A DNA stretch of 64,000 nucleotides from Ilex aquifolium (lineage: Eukaryota > Streptophyta > Magnoliopsida > Aquifoliales > Aquifoliaceae): assembly GCA_951799425.1 (NCBI GenBank), contig OX637392.1, positions 37,545,593 to 37,609,592 on the forward strand. The letters run 5' to 3'. A program made the translations under genes and the position numbers. The notes beneath the pieces were generated by a model. It worked only from the letters and a program-made list of their open reading frames with translations, did not search any database and was not told the origin of the DNA. Shown here one piece after another: positions 1 through 11,864 of the stretch. The stretch's first letter is position 1. Each line of letters opens with the position of its first letter.

Positions 1-622
1 AAAAAAAACATAAAATAATAAAATAAAAATCTAAACTAAAACCTAACTACTATTATACTACAAAAAAGAAATATAGTGATCAATTGGGCTTCAATTCAGA
101 CTTGAATGCTTGACTATTCAATTTCAACATCTTGAAATTATGATGTTGTAGTAACTCCTCCAATCCAATTTTCCACTCAACACAGCTTTAAACAATTCAA
201 CAAAACATAAATGTATCCATCTTCATATAGATCTGGAAAAAAAAATTAGACATAAAATGGTCTTTGTCTATCTTGTGTAGCACTCAAATTAACTCTCTGA
301 ACCTCACCAAACTTGGACATATTAATCTCATCATTACTTCTTGATATTGAAGATTCCTTAGGTTCTTGGGCCTCCTTTGGGCTAGTAGTTTCAAGGATGT
401 CTTCATCATCAAAAGTAGTAATGGATTGACCATGTTCAAGCTGTAATTCAGAGAAAGAAGCATTCTCACTACATTGACCGTATGAAATTTGTTGTACTTG
501 AGTGAAAGATTGATTTCTCAATATAGTAGTCAACGTGGTCAGAGTGTCTCTTACATCATTTAAAGCTAGAGTAGTTTAAGATTTTAAATCATGTAAAGCT
601 TTGTTAAGTTGGGTATTGAAAG
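1..622 (-). other. AT-rich stretch with a short unidentified coding-like remnant
   Basis: Most of this stretch has no recognisable feature. On the minus strand, 533 down to 246 stays open for 95 codons, with an acidic, Ser/Glu-rich, low-complexity composition. I recognise no domain. The same reading direction as the Myb/SANT-like pseudogene to the right suggests a shared element or gene split by the LTR at 623, but that is inference. It could equally be a chance ORF. Confidence 0.2.
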
Positions 623-2160
623 TGTTACGCCCCAATTTTCATTAAAGCGTGATTTAATAAAAAGAGATATTTACCCAAAATTCTCTTGCCGGTTTACAAT
701 AATAATTGAATGAAATGAAACATTTGGTTTTATCAAAACATATTTGATTTTTTCTTTTCAAAATTTCGGCAGAATTTCCTTTGAAAATTGGGCTTCCAAC
801 CAGCTAGTAAGAGCATCCCTGTGAGAGCATAACATAATTTAAACTAACTAAACATCCACAACATGCCTCCATCAAAAATATAATCCAACTAAATCCGGGG
901 TGGCAATTAGAGGTCTACGAAGTCCTCTCAAACCCGGATACATCCAATACCAATATATACCACAACTTAGTACACAAAGTCATAACTTTACATTACAATA
1001 TCCAAAATAATAATCCCTCTATGGGATGGTCTAGTGTACACCACAAATGCCTCAAAACAACATTTTCAAACACAATGTTTGATGCTAACATTTCTACATA
1101 AGTTCTAAAGGTAAATACAAAAAGCCTCCAAAAGAAATTCTTTCTAGTCTCAAGCTCCCACAAGCATTTCATCACCTATGCCCCAAGATGCATGCTAGTT
1201 TTTGAAAATATTAGTAAGGGATGAGCAACCATAGCTCAGTAGGATAATCCTTTTCCCAAGCATTTACAAGGTTTTAAATACCAACATTCACAAACCATAC
1301 GAATAAGTAATAAAAGCTTTTTATAATCAAGTATAGGTACAAGATAATAAGTAAAACATTTATAAAAATCTCCCAACACCTCAACATTAGAAATATACAA
1401 GGTATAAATTAAAGGTTTATATATTTAAAGCCAAACCATCATAGCAAATATCATGCATGCCTTGCATATGGACAATATCATCAACCACATCGGTTCACGC
1501 ATGAACCATCCCCAGGGAAACTTTTGGGTCTTGCACCCTAGGGTCTCATCGCCCTTCTTGTTTTTCAAGGGGAATGTGTAGGGCACAACTTGTGACGCCA
1601 CATAAGTCATCACCGAAAATCACTACCATAACCAATCCCCCTTAGGACTAGTAGCCACCTTGGCAACCCACTCAATAGGCCCAATCGTCTACTAACCCTC
1701 TGCTTGTCAATATCTAACATACATTTTCCAAAAATCATTATTTTCTATATCCATAAATCCTTTTGAAAACCCATGTCATAACCTTGACATTTTATCAAAC
1801 ATATAGTATACTCAAATCTCAAAATTTGCATTTTCAAAACAACACAACCAATTCCAAGAAAATAAGTCATATATATATGTACAAGATCATAGCACACTTC
1901 AAAAACCCCCCAAATCATGGGTTTAATCAAATACCCATAACTAAAATCAATCTAGGGTTTCAAACAATATCCATAAATATGCAAATACCAGACATCACAT
2001 TGAAATATCCCAAAAGCAAACATAATATCCCCAAAAAATTCCTCAAACCAGATAATATACCAATAAGCATATCAAAAAAGGTTCATAACAAAGTCCTACA
2101 AGCAAGCATAACATCAGCAAAAAATCCCACACACAAACAACCATTAAAAAAAAAAAATCA
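623..2160 (-). mobile_element. Truncated LTR, related to the LTRs of the 3.58-14.49 kb element
   Basis: The left end reads TGTTACGCCCC, matching the TGTCACGCCCC ends of the two full LTRs at 3580 and 11865. Long colinear similarity follows, including the block near 1430-1720 (CACCCTAGGGTCTCATC and the conserved CATCACCGAAAA segment). The similarity fades near 2160, so roughly 1 kb of the LTR is absent. It holds only one copy of the roughly 138-bp unit that is tandemly repeated in the other two LTRs. No tRNA-complementary primer site lies outside its left end, so it is a solo or 3' LTR remnant. Broken fossil, clearly more diverged than the neighbouring pair. Confidence 0.75.
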
Positions 2161-2165
2161 CAAGT

Positions 2166-3138
2166 TTATAACAAAGACCTATTCCTATGATCTAACATAG
2201 CCATGAACATGTTTCTCCAACCCATATCATTATGTAACATTCCTATGACTTTTGTATAAGCCACTCCATCAATGTTCTCGAGATAGTTCAAAGCAGTCAC
2301 ATATTGATCGAATAGATCATCATTATGTGGATTACCCTCACTAGATCCACATGAAGCTTTCGCCATATCACCATGTACATATCTTATGATCTAAATACGC
2401 CACCCTCTTCTTATAAGATTCGGTCAACATAGTAAGGGCAGTTTTAAGTGCTTGACTATAATTGTCCATTTTTCCACGTCAATTGCAACTTGGAGTGACA
2501 AACCTACTTCAAGGATGATTGTTTGTCCCTTTATCATCATTTTTATTATCATCATCATCATCACTATCATGTGTAGGATCATAAATCGGGCCATGCTCTT
2601 CATCATTATTAGACGAAGGTTTGGTTGTGGAATGAATATGTTCACTAGTTGCGCTTGCATTAGCCTAGATTCTACTTAGTTTCTCATAATGTGGACAACC
2701 TTTTTTATTGAATTGTTTTGCATGCTTATTCACCTACCAAAAATGAAACTGGTTATTCACCTATCAAAAATGAAACTAATGAATACTAATATTATTTTTA
2801 GTACTAGACATTTGCTAATGCATTTCAAATAAGTTGTCTACCTTGTACAAATTCTTCCACACATCATCTACAAGAGTAATGATTTTTTTTTTCTTTGGAT
2901 CTCAACTAACTAAAGTGGTTTCGTTCAACAATTTCTTGGACGCATTGTAAATTATTTTTAACGCATTAAATTTCTTTCGCAGCTATTCATGGTTGTATGG
3001 ATACCTATTGCCCTCTATAATCGCTAAATCCATCAAATCAATAAAGATAGACTCGTTCTTGGAAGGCCATTGACCTTCATATTTGTTTGACTCCGCCTTA
3101 AGAACATCCTCCTCTTGAATTTGGGCAATATTTTTCAT
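2166..3138 (-). pseudogene. Myb/SANT-like DNA-binding-domain gene remnant
   Basis: The translation resembles the plant Myb/SANT-like family (often called L10-interacting MYB-like; many members are associated with PIF/Harbinger transposons). The start ATG is at 3138. The N-terminal part reads WPSKNESIFIDLMDL, then KKFNALKIIYNASKKLL and DPKKKKIITLVDDVWKNLY, which fits the trihelix-like domain. An acidic Asp-rich linker follows near 2560-2600. The C-terminal part (2366-2166) has LENIDGVAYTKVIGML and GWRNMFMAMLDHR, matching the short helical segment that usually ends this family. The frame is broken: I see stops near residue 52, after LNETTLVS (a family Trp codon now TGA), and after FEMH, plus frame changes in the linker. 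A host transcription-factor relative or transposon accessory gene are both possible. It is not functional as it stands. Confidence 0.65.
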
Positions 3139-3574
3139 TTACAAAAATTAACAAAATACAAAAAAAAAAAACTAAGACATGTACCAGTAAAAAAATGAAC
3201 AAACTGGTAATGAATGCGTACAAGTGTCTTACAACTTATTGAGGGTAGCTAAAAAAAATTAAGAGTAGCTTGACATCAATACATTGTGTAGTTAATGGCG
3301 AAGATACTTTAATGTGGTGAAGTTTTGATCTTCAAAATTTTAAAATGGCAAAGCAAGATTGGTTGAAAAAAACTCACAAAAGATGAAAATGAAATAAAGA
3401 AGCCCGGATGTGCAAGTCTAATGAAATTCTAAAGTGACAAGAAAAAATTGTGGCAAACTTTTGAGCTTTGGCTTTTGGACATTGTTAGCCCAAAACCCAT
3501 ATGAAATTGGTGACTGTGCAAGCATCACGTAAGTTATTTTTTGCCTTTTTATGAAATCCCATTGAGCAATTACA
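3139..3574. other. Non-coding flank of the LTR element
   Basis: AT-rich sequence upstream of the Myb/SANT-like remnant. I see no gene, repeat or RNA in it. It ends at the target duplication ATGTT (3575-3579) of the element that starts at 3580. Confidence 0.4.
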
Positions 3575-4839
3575 ATGTTTGTCACGCCCTAAATTTCACA
3601 AAAGCATGATTAAAAAAAATACTTTATTTATTCCAAAAACACATGCCGATTTATTGTAAAAACATCTAGAAAAGTATGTCTTTAGTTTAACTAAATCAAA
3701 TTATTATTTTTTTTTTTTAAATTTTAGCAGAGATTCCTTTGAAAATCGAGCATCTAGATAATTGGTGAGAGCTACATGTGAGAGCATTAAACATAATAAT
3801 TATACCTAACTAGTCATTCACATCATATCAACCATATATATCCCTTCTCATGACATCCACAAATAAATCATTATTGTTCAAAATCGGGGTAGCAAATAGA
3901 GGTTCACGAAATCCTCCCAAACTCGGGTTACAATTTAATTATCCAAAATTCTTTGTCATGAACATAATATACAGAATATCTAAAATCTTTATAAGTAAAC
4001 CATTTAAAAGGTCACAATCTATACATATTTCCCAAAATTAACCAAGATATAAATCACTTACAAATCCTCAATAATATACATCACCGTACATTATTCTTTA
4101 CATGCTCTAACTAAAAATATAAAAATCATAACAACTATCTTCTGCCTCGATACTCCCACTATGCAGTCCACCAACATATGCCTATAACTGAAAAATGTTA
4201 AATGATAGGGGTGAGCAACCACACGCTCAGTAAGATAATCCTTTTCTTAAACATTTACAAAGTTTTAAATACCAATATTTCACAAACTATACAAATAAGT
4301 AATGAAAACTATTTATAATTTATTATAGGAACAAGATAATTAGTAGAGCATTTATAAAAATCTTTCAACACATCATCATTAGAAATATACAATGTATAAA
4401 TTAAAGGTTTATACATTTTAAGCCAAACCATCATAGCAAATATCATGCATGTCTTGCATACGGACAATATAATCAATCACACCGGTTCACGTATGAACCA
4501 TCCCCGAGGAACCTTTTGAGTCTTGCACCCTAGGGTCTCATCGCCCTTCTTGCTTTTCAAGGGGAACGTGTAGGGCACAACTTATGACACCACATAGGTC
4601 ATCACCGAAAACCACTACCATAACCAATCCCCCTTAGGACTTGTAGCCACCTTGGCAACCCACTCAATATGCCCCAACCGTTTACTAACCCTCTGTCTGT
4701 CAATATCGAGTATATATTTTTAAAAAATTATTATTTTTTATATCCACAAATCCTTTTGAAAACACATGTCATAATCTTGACATTTTATCAAGCAAGTAGT
4801 AGGCTCGAATCTCAAAATTTACATTTTCAAAGCAACATA

Positions 4840-5385
4840 ACCATTTCCAAGAGTATAAGTCATATATATTATGTACAAAATCATAGCATACTTCAAAACC
4901 ACCAAATCATAAGTTTAATCAAATATACATAACTAAAATCAAATTAGGGTTTCAAACCCACAACACTAAAATCATTTCCATTTCTAAGAGAATAAGTCAT
5001 AATATGTACAAGATCATAACATACTTTAAAACCCCCAAATCATAGGTTTAATCAAATACTCATAACTAACATCAAACTAGGGTTTCAAACCCACAACACT
5101 AAAATCATTTCCGTTTCCAAGAGAATAAGTAATATATATTATGTACAAGATCATAGCATACTTCAAAACTCCCAAATCATAAGTTTAATCGAATACCCAT
5201 AACTAAAATCAAACTAGGGTTTCAAACCCACAACTCTAAAATCATTTCCATTTCCTAGAGAATAAGTAATATATATTATGTACAAGATCATAGCATACTT
5301 CAAAACCCCCAAATCATAGGTTTAATCAAATACCCATAACTAAAATCAAACTAGGGTTTCAAACCCACAACACTAAAAACATTTT
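4840..5385. repeat. Tandem array inside the 3' LTR, about 4 units of 132-138 bp
   Basis: Units begin near 4841, 4979, 5111 and 5249 with TTCCAAGAGAATAAGT-like sequence and each includes AAACTAGGGTTTCAAACCC. The same array, with the same number of units, is in the partner LTR at about 13115-13660. The older LTR at 623-2160 has a single unit, so the array expanded before this element inserted. Confidence 0.8.
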
Positions 5386-5651
5386 TATGCATGTGGGATT
5401 CACAATTCATGGCATACTCAACACTAAATCAAGGTTTATAACAATTATTTGGCCATCAAACACATAGTAAGCTTTAGCTAAACAAAATACATGAGATGCA
5501 CAATGTAAATGCAAGAGAGAGGAAAACCCCACCTAAGAATCAAGAATTTCAAACTTAATCTCCAAGATTCTCAAGCCAAGTCCAAGCCATAGAGCCCTTC
5601 TTCTCTCTTTCTCTCTTTCTCTCTCTAGTTCTAAGTTGGGTGGAGGAGTTT

Positions 5652-7875
5652 TGTAACACCCCGCATTTTTCTTTTATATATGTATATAGATATATAATAA
5701 ATAATTGTGGTAAAAATGTGGATATGTGTAGAAATATGTGTTGGAGAGGTTTGAGATGGATTTGGTTGGCTTAGGAATGGATTGGAAAGTTTAAGTTTCG
5801 AAGGTGTGTAAACTTGAGAAGAGGGATTATGAAAGTTTCTAAATATTTTTAGGTCAAAATAAGGTGTCCATTGAATCCGGAAGGTTGAACAACCTTAGGA
5901 GAGGTAATATGAGGTGTATTGGAAGTTAGGAAGTATTCCGGAGTGAAAACACACTTAGAGAAAATTTGGGTAAAAAGGAGTTGGGACATCTTCTAGTATG
6001 TTGGTCATAACTTTTTATCCTTAAGTCCAATTGATCTGAAATTTAGACAGTAGATAGTAGACATCTAGGGCTACAAAAGTGTATCTCAGGAAAATTTTCC
6101 AATTCGACCTCTAAATGGGTCAAAACTGTCCTGGAAGTCGAAGCAGCTGAAGTGTACCGGTACACAGTACCGGTACGATACCGTACCGGTACGCCCGAAC
6201 CAGTGGCTTAACCGTACCGGTACCGCGTACCGGTACCATACCGTACCGGTACCGCGTACCGGTACTCTTTCTCTGACGCTCGCCGAACAGTAAAAGTCGG
6301 GATTTGACCATTTAAAACACTCATTTCCACTACATTTTACCCCATTCTTACATTCTACTCTCACCCTAAACATATTAGAACCCTAGGAGGAGATAAATGA
6401 GGAGAAAGAAACACAAGGTTAAAGGGTGATTCAAGGATCAAACCCTAGAGTTTTCAAGAACATCAAGGTAGGGGATTTCTTCTCTTTCTCTTACATTGAG
6501 GTTAGGGTATTTATATATGTATGTTTTGGCTATCAATGGTATATATATGCTATGTAATCATCCTCTCTTAGGCTTTTTGACAAAGATTACATGTTTTACA
6601 CAAAGTTAGGGTTGTATACCCCATGAAATCCCTCTTTTGTTTGAAAAACCCTAGTTTTCAAGAGTGATGGGTTTTCCTCTTGAACTCTTCCTTTATTCTT
6701 GATTTCAAAATCATAGTGTTTTGTGTTGAGTAATAAAATGATATTGTTGTGATCTCTTGCATTTTCTTTGTTGGTTATTGAAAATGTCACATGCTTAAAT
6801 TGGGGATTTTTAAGATATTCTTGTAAATTGTGAAATTGGGTTTGGTATTGTATCTCTTATGAGTGTGGGATGACCATGGGTGGCCTTTGACGAGATATCG
6901 TAGAGTGGGTAGACGTGTTGCTTGCTCCGTGGGGGTTGTCATTTCTCCTACCACTCGTAGTGGGGTTAGTGCTTTGGTAAGATTAAACCGCTATTGCTCA
7001 CGGGTGCCGTGTAAGAGGGTTAGTATACTAATACCTGGGTTGGATATGTCACTGCCATTGGTGTGGCATACGCCCTTCCTAAAGGATGGATATCTTTGAT
7101 AAGATTTGTGTGGGTGTGTGTGGGTTAGATATTACTCAATGTGTCGATTCATGGGGTTTGCCTTACATCATGTTTGAGATACATATACATATTGATGGAT
7201 TGTTGTATTAGTTTGGAAAATGGTTTCCTACAAGGACTTGTGGGAGTATGGGATTCCACAAGGTCTTGTGGGAAAATGGTTTATATTTTGGAAAATGGAT
7301 ATGTATTGGATCTTGGTTTCTTTTACTGTTCATTTAAATTACTGTTGCTACTAAAACTTGAGATCCATTTTAAAATATCCCTGTTTTACTTCAAAGATTA
7401 TGTATGCTATTTGTAAAATGAGACCGGCCATTTTATATGTTTTTATAAACCTTGTTCGAGTTTGGGAGGAATGTTGCTACGGAGCTTAGTGCTCACCCCC
7501 TACAAATTACATTTTTTAGATACGGTGCTAGAGGAGAACCTCGGAGTTGACGAGCAGGGGTATTGGGAGGCCCCATTCGAGGGAAATCTAGATCCCGAGG
7601 TGGACATATAGAGATATAGCTTCTTTTGCACTAGACTAGAGAATTTATTTTGAGATCATGTATCGTCTAGTATTCTGTTTATTCCGCTGCTAAGTTTAAG
7701 TATAATTCTTTTGGAATGTAATTGCCATAGCTTGGCTTATTCTTTTGGGATGATATTGTAAATTCTATGGATGATGAATGGAAAAATTTTCTTATTGATG
7801 GATTATCTTAGTGCTCTCATTATGTAAATGGTTTTAGAATGTAATGCCGTCCAGGGTGTGTTTTGGGGTGTTACA
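5652..7875 (+). mobile_element. Solo LTR, Ty3/gypsy-type, inserted in the 3' LTR
   Basis: Starts TGTAACACCCC and ends GGGGTGTTACA, 2224 bp, flanked by the 5-bp duplication AGTTT (5647-5651 and 7876-7880). Removing it and one AGTTT restores continuity with the partner LTR near 13917. There is no internal region, so it is a solo LTR left by LTR-LTR recombination. Plus orientation is inferred from the block GCTCACCCCCTAC near 7490, which matches a block at a similar place in the host LTR when that is read in element sense. It contains the palindrome cluster at 6154-6265. Confidence 0.85.
6154..6265. repeat. Cluster of seven perfect GTACCGGTAC palindromes
   Basis: Exact 10-bp palindromes start at 6154, 6167, 6183, 6214, 6227, 6243 and 6256. 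The steps are 13, 16, 31, 13, 16 and 13 bp, so copies repeat on a grid of about 29 bp. The cluster is GC-rich against an AT-rich background. A related cluster is at 62709-62792. Confidence 0.9.
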
Positions 7876-8452
7876 AGTTTTGGGTGAGAGATATGAGAAA
7901 AATGAGAGAAATAGGCTGAATTTGGGGTTTTTAGCCCAGCAATTCCCGTAAAAAAATACTGTTCATGCCAAAAAAATACATTTTGTCCAAAATAACAATT
8001 TTGCCCCTAAACATCTCCAACTTGATTCCTATGACTACCTTAAGGTTTTTTGACGTTCTGGATTCATTTTTAATGTTATTTTAGCCTAAAAACATTTAGT
8101 TTTATGATTTATCTCAAAATTAAAGTCAATTTACACCCGAAACACCGAAATAACTATTTTACCCCCACCGAATCCCTATATGCGGTAAACATCTATCTCA
8201 ATGTTTCTTGACCTCCAAGATTCAATGATAATGTTATTTTGACCTAAACAAATTAATAATTTTACTTAGTTACCCTTATCATCTTAAACGCCTCAAAAAT
8301 TAAATTTGACCTGAAAATCAATACGCCCGTAACTCAAACTTAAGCAACTATACCTTTAACAACGATTCAAAGTTGTTCTTATCATTTTAATCATTTTGAA
8401 AATACTAACATTTTAATATCATTTATATTTATATGAAATACGGGATCTCACA

Positions 8453-8487
8453 GTCCACCCCCCCTAAAATAAGTTTCGTCCTCGAAA
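8453..8487 (-). other. Polypurine tract and pol-end-like motif of the LARD-like element
   Basis: On the minus strand the sequence reads TTTCGAGGACGAAACTTATT followed by TTAGGGGGGG and then the 3' LTR. The G-run is the expected plus-strand primer. The preceding motif resembles the end of the integrase region in related autonomous elements, here without an ORF. Confidence 0.7.
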
Positions 8488-10894
8488 CTTAGGCTCCCTC
8501 GTCTAAGTGTCAATTGTTAACCACCAACCCAACAAAGTGAACTCCATTCACCAACACAATAATATATGTTCAAGTTTCTGTTGTGAATTCATTACCTTCA
8601 CCATCACATATTTAGATAGGTTCATAATCAACCAATCTCAAACAACAAGTATTACGGTTAATTAAAATATTTTCAAATCTATTCATGCCATCACATTTCT
8701 TCACTTCAATTCCATTCTTATAATGTTGCTTCATGTCCCATGATAACGCCTCAGATTTTCCTGTGTTTGCGCCATCGTCACAGTTATCATAAGTGCTCAC
8801 ATTCACATTTTTTTAAGCTATCGAATTTTTCCAATAACTCATGCGACTACCAAAACTAATTTCTCACCACAATTCACCACTAGGTCGCCGACTTCATTGT
8901 TTACTTGTCACCTATGGTAATCATTTAATTCTTGATATTATAGTCATTCAAGGTACCATGACACTCTTGCCCCATGCTCCCACCCATACTACTACAGAGT
9001 ACAAGACTTAAGACATGACACACTCATGACATGGCCCGACCCAAGACGTGCATGACCCTATCCACCCAAGTTTTTAACCACACCTACTTCATATACTTCT
9101 CATACCTGATCAAATATTATTATCAATCTTTAGAGAATTTTCACACACACTCAGTATTATTGTCGCAATATTTTAATGTTTCAATATTACCACTAAAAAA
9201 TCAAACAAGAAGTTTTAGAAAACTCTCATTTTCATTCTTGTATAATATATCCTCTATTTAATCCACTACGCAGTATAAAATCCTATTACAAACCTCAAGT
9301 CGTTGTGATTTGGTGAATACCACAAGATTGTCAATAGTGATAATTTTCAAAGTAGACACCTAGTTATCCAAGAAATTGATTTTTACTTCCCAATTATACT
9401 TTTCACCTTCATCCGTGTAATCATAACTAAATGGTTAACCCCAATAATATAAAATCTAACCAAATATTTTCACTGCACACTCTGATATTAATTATAATTT
9501 TCAAATTCATTTTTTCAATCTATTATAATCAGAACTAACAATTGAAAAAAATTCTCATGGGTTGTCTCTCAGAAGTACAAGATGCACTCGGAACCCTCGA
9601 TTAATACTTTTAGAACTATCATAATATTTCCACATATTTAATCAATTCGATCTACCCTATATCTTTTTTCAACTTCCCAATAAGATTTATTGCCAAACAT
9701 TGTCTTCGAGTGTTGGGTTGTCGCCTTATGTCTATTTCAATTTAAAAGTCATTATTGTCTCCCAGGAGTTAGATGTACAATGCCGTTATCATAACAAGGA
9801 AGGGCCTCATATGATAGTCCGTAACAGAATATTTTTGCTTCCTTAAGCCCAAGATTGCACCAACCCATTTTACGAAAGCTCTTAAGTCCCCATGATTCAA
9901 TCTAGCACCTCAATATTTCTTGAACTATAAAATATAACCAATAATAAAGTTATATTCCTAATCGTCCAACTAATGATATAATTCCACATCACTAATCACC
10001 ATAACCTTAAAAATTTATCATGGTCTATAAGATGATAACCATTCACCAGTTAATAGATAAATCTCATACTTTGATTCAAAACTTAACAAAGTGTTCCTCT
10101 GTTAATATCAAAACCACCATGCATAATTTTTAACATCGATCTACCATATTAAATCTTTTTAACATCACAAGCAACTACAAAAATTTCTTTTTCAAAAATT
10201 TATGATCTTCAATAACCTTCATACCAACAATTCTCGACTTCGACCTATCAAGATCAAACCTAATGATGGATTGAGAAGGAAAGAAAACAAAGTCTTATGT
10301 TTCTATAATTTTTAACTTCCAATGACAATAAAAGATCCCACACCACGATAAAAGTTTATGCCGAATATTAAACATCATCCTTGTTCCATTAGTTACTCGA
10401 TATAAATGATCTCAAGTTTTTTTTTTTAACATCTATGCTCGATAGTCCAACAATATTGAGGGCTAAAAATTTATTAAATTTCGTAGGTTTCTTTGGCACA
10501 TGACTCCAAACATTTAATCTATACCCTTGATCTCTATTTTCATTTAAATTCCATGAGTGTGACTTAACTATAAACCCCATACCCAACCAAGAGATTACCG
10601 ATTATCAAAAGCTTCAGATGGTCTAAGTATAATGAACTATATGCGCCATAAAAAACAATCACATAAGAACTGACCTAGTTCATGCTCTGCCCCCAAAGAT
10701 AACACCTTTCATGTACTTTAGAGAGTTATTGTCCTATAACGCTCACACGTAGTCTAATCCCTCCTACCTTTTCATGTAATTACTAATTTCCTCACTCCAT
10801 ATTTATTTCCCTTCAAAGGCTTACCATGTCATTCTCAATCAATCTTCACAAAAAGTCATAAAATATTATTCCTTAATTGTTGCACCACGATCTT

Positions 10895-11330
10895 CCATTC
10901 ATAATCTTTCTGAATAATTCTTATAACCCAATAGTACAAAAGTTAAGTCGTCACTTAAAATTTAATTCTACCTAAAGTAATACTAGCCAACTATCCATAT
11001 TACTTCCAAACTACTATCGATAATCAAATGTGTGGTCATAAAACAACCTCCAATCCACTAAAAATCAAAATCGCAACTTTTACTCGTATTTCAAAATCGA
11101 CACCATTCCTTACCATTCATAATCTTTCTGAATAATTCTTATAACCCAATAGTACAAAAGTTAAGTCGTCACTTAAAATTTAATTCTACCTAAAGTAATA
11201 CTAGCCAACTATCCATATTACTTCCAAACTACTATCGATAATCAAATGTGTGGTCATAAAACAACCTCCAATCCACTAAAAATCAAAATCGCAACTTTTA
11301 CTCGTATTTCAAAATCGACACCATTCCTTA
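10895..11330. repeat. Perfect tandem duplication, 2 x 218 bp
   Basis: The unit 10895-11112 is repeated at 11113-11330 with no difference that I can see. It lies in the non-coding interior of the LARD-like element. Identity of the copies against roughly 5% LTR divergence implies a much later duplication, or an assembly error. Confidence 0.85.
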
Positions 11331-11850
11331 GTTATTTTTATTCTACCCCTCCAATTGATTGTATTTGAGCATTGCACTATTTTATAGTTTCTTAGTGACC
11401 ATCATGGAAGATATATCCATCTCAAAGTTTTTACCATCAAACCAAAAGGTTTAATCTTTCTTCAATTCCTAACCTCTCATTTAATTCCAATAACTTCACC
11501 TAACAAAAATTGTACAAATGACTCCATATTTGACCCCATATCTCCATGCAAAAAAACTGAGTTACTACATATCATTGACTTTAAAAATTCAAGCAACTAA
11601 GGGTCAGCCATAACAGTGAAAATTGACATAACCTAAAACAGATATAACATCATAACTCGTCAAACCTCTAAGCCCATCAATCTACCGTTAACTCTTACTT
11701 GCATACATTCTCAATCAAAGTATACTAGTACTCTCTATGAAATCCAAAACTCTTGCCATAAAAATAATTTCTTTGAGACCACACATGTCTCCTCTCCAAT
11801 ATTGGTACACCCATTTCCCTACAGGTCCCGTGTAAGACCTAATCCCTAAA

Positions 11851-11862
11851 CTCAGATACCAA
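11851..11862 (-). other. Primer-binding site, tRNA-iMet type
   Basis: The minus strand reads TTGGTATCTGAG two bases after the 5' LTR end, one mismatch from the standard TTGGTATCAGAG complement of initiator tRNA-Met. Confidence 0.75.
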
Positions 11863-11864
11863 CT

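Larger units (their letters stand above)
3580..8452 (-). repeat. 3' LTR of the LARD-like element (interrupted by a solo LTR)
   Basis: Without the nested insertion and its duplicated target it is about 2.64 kb, against 2.63 kb for the partner LTR. The two align along their whole length, including the internal tandem array. Confidence 0.85.

Noticed and set aside
1763-2200. 145-codon open frame on the plus strand
   Set aside because: Lies inside LTR sequence that is non-coding in the related LTRs, antisense to the element.
6154-6265. CRISPR-like array
   Set aside because: Repeats are 10 bp, palindromic and separated by only 3-21 bp, in a plant LTR; there are no spacers of normal size.
5652-7875. 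DNA transposon with 11-bp inverted ends (TGTAACACCCC/GGGGTGTTACA)
   Set aside because: TG...CA ends, the 5-bp duplication, the 2.2-kb non-coding body and LTR-like internal blocks fit a solo LTR better.
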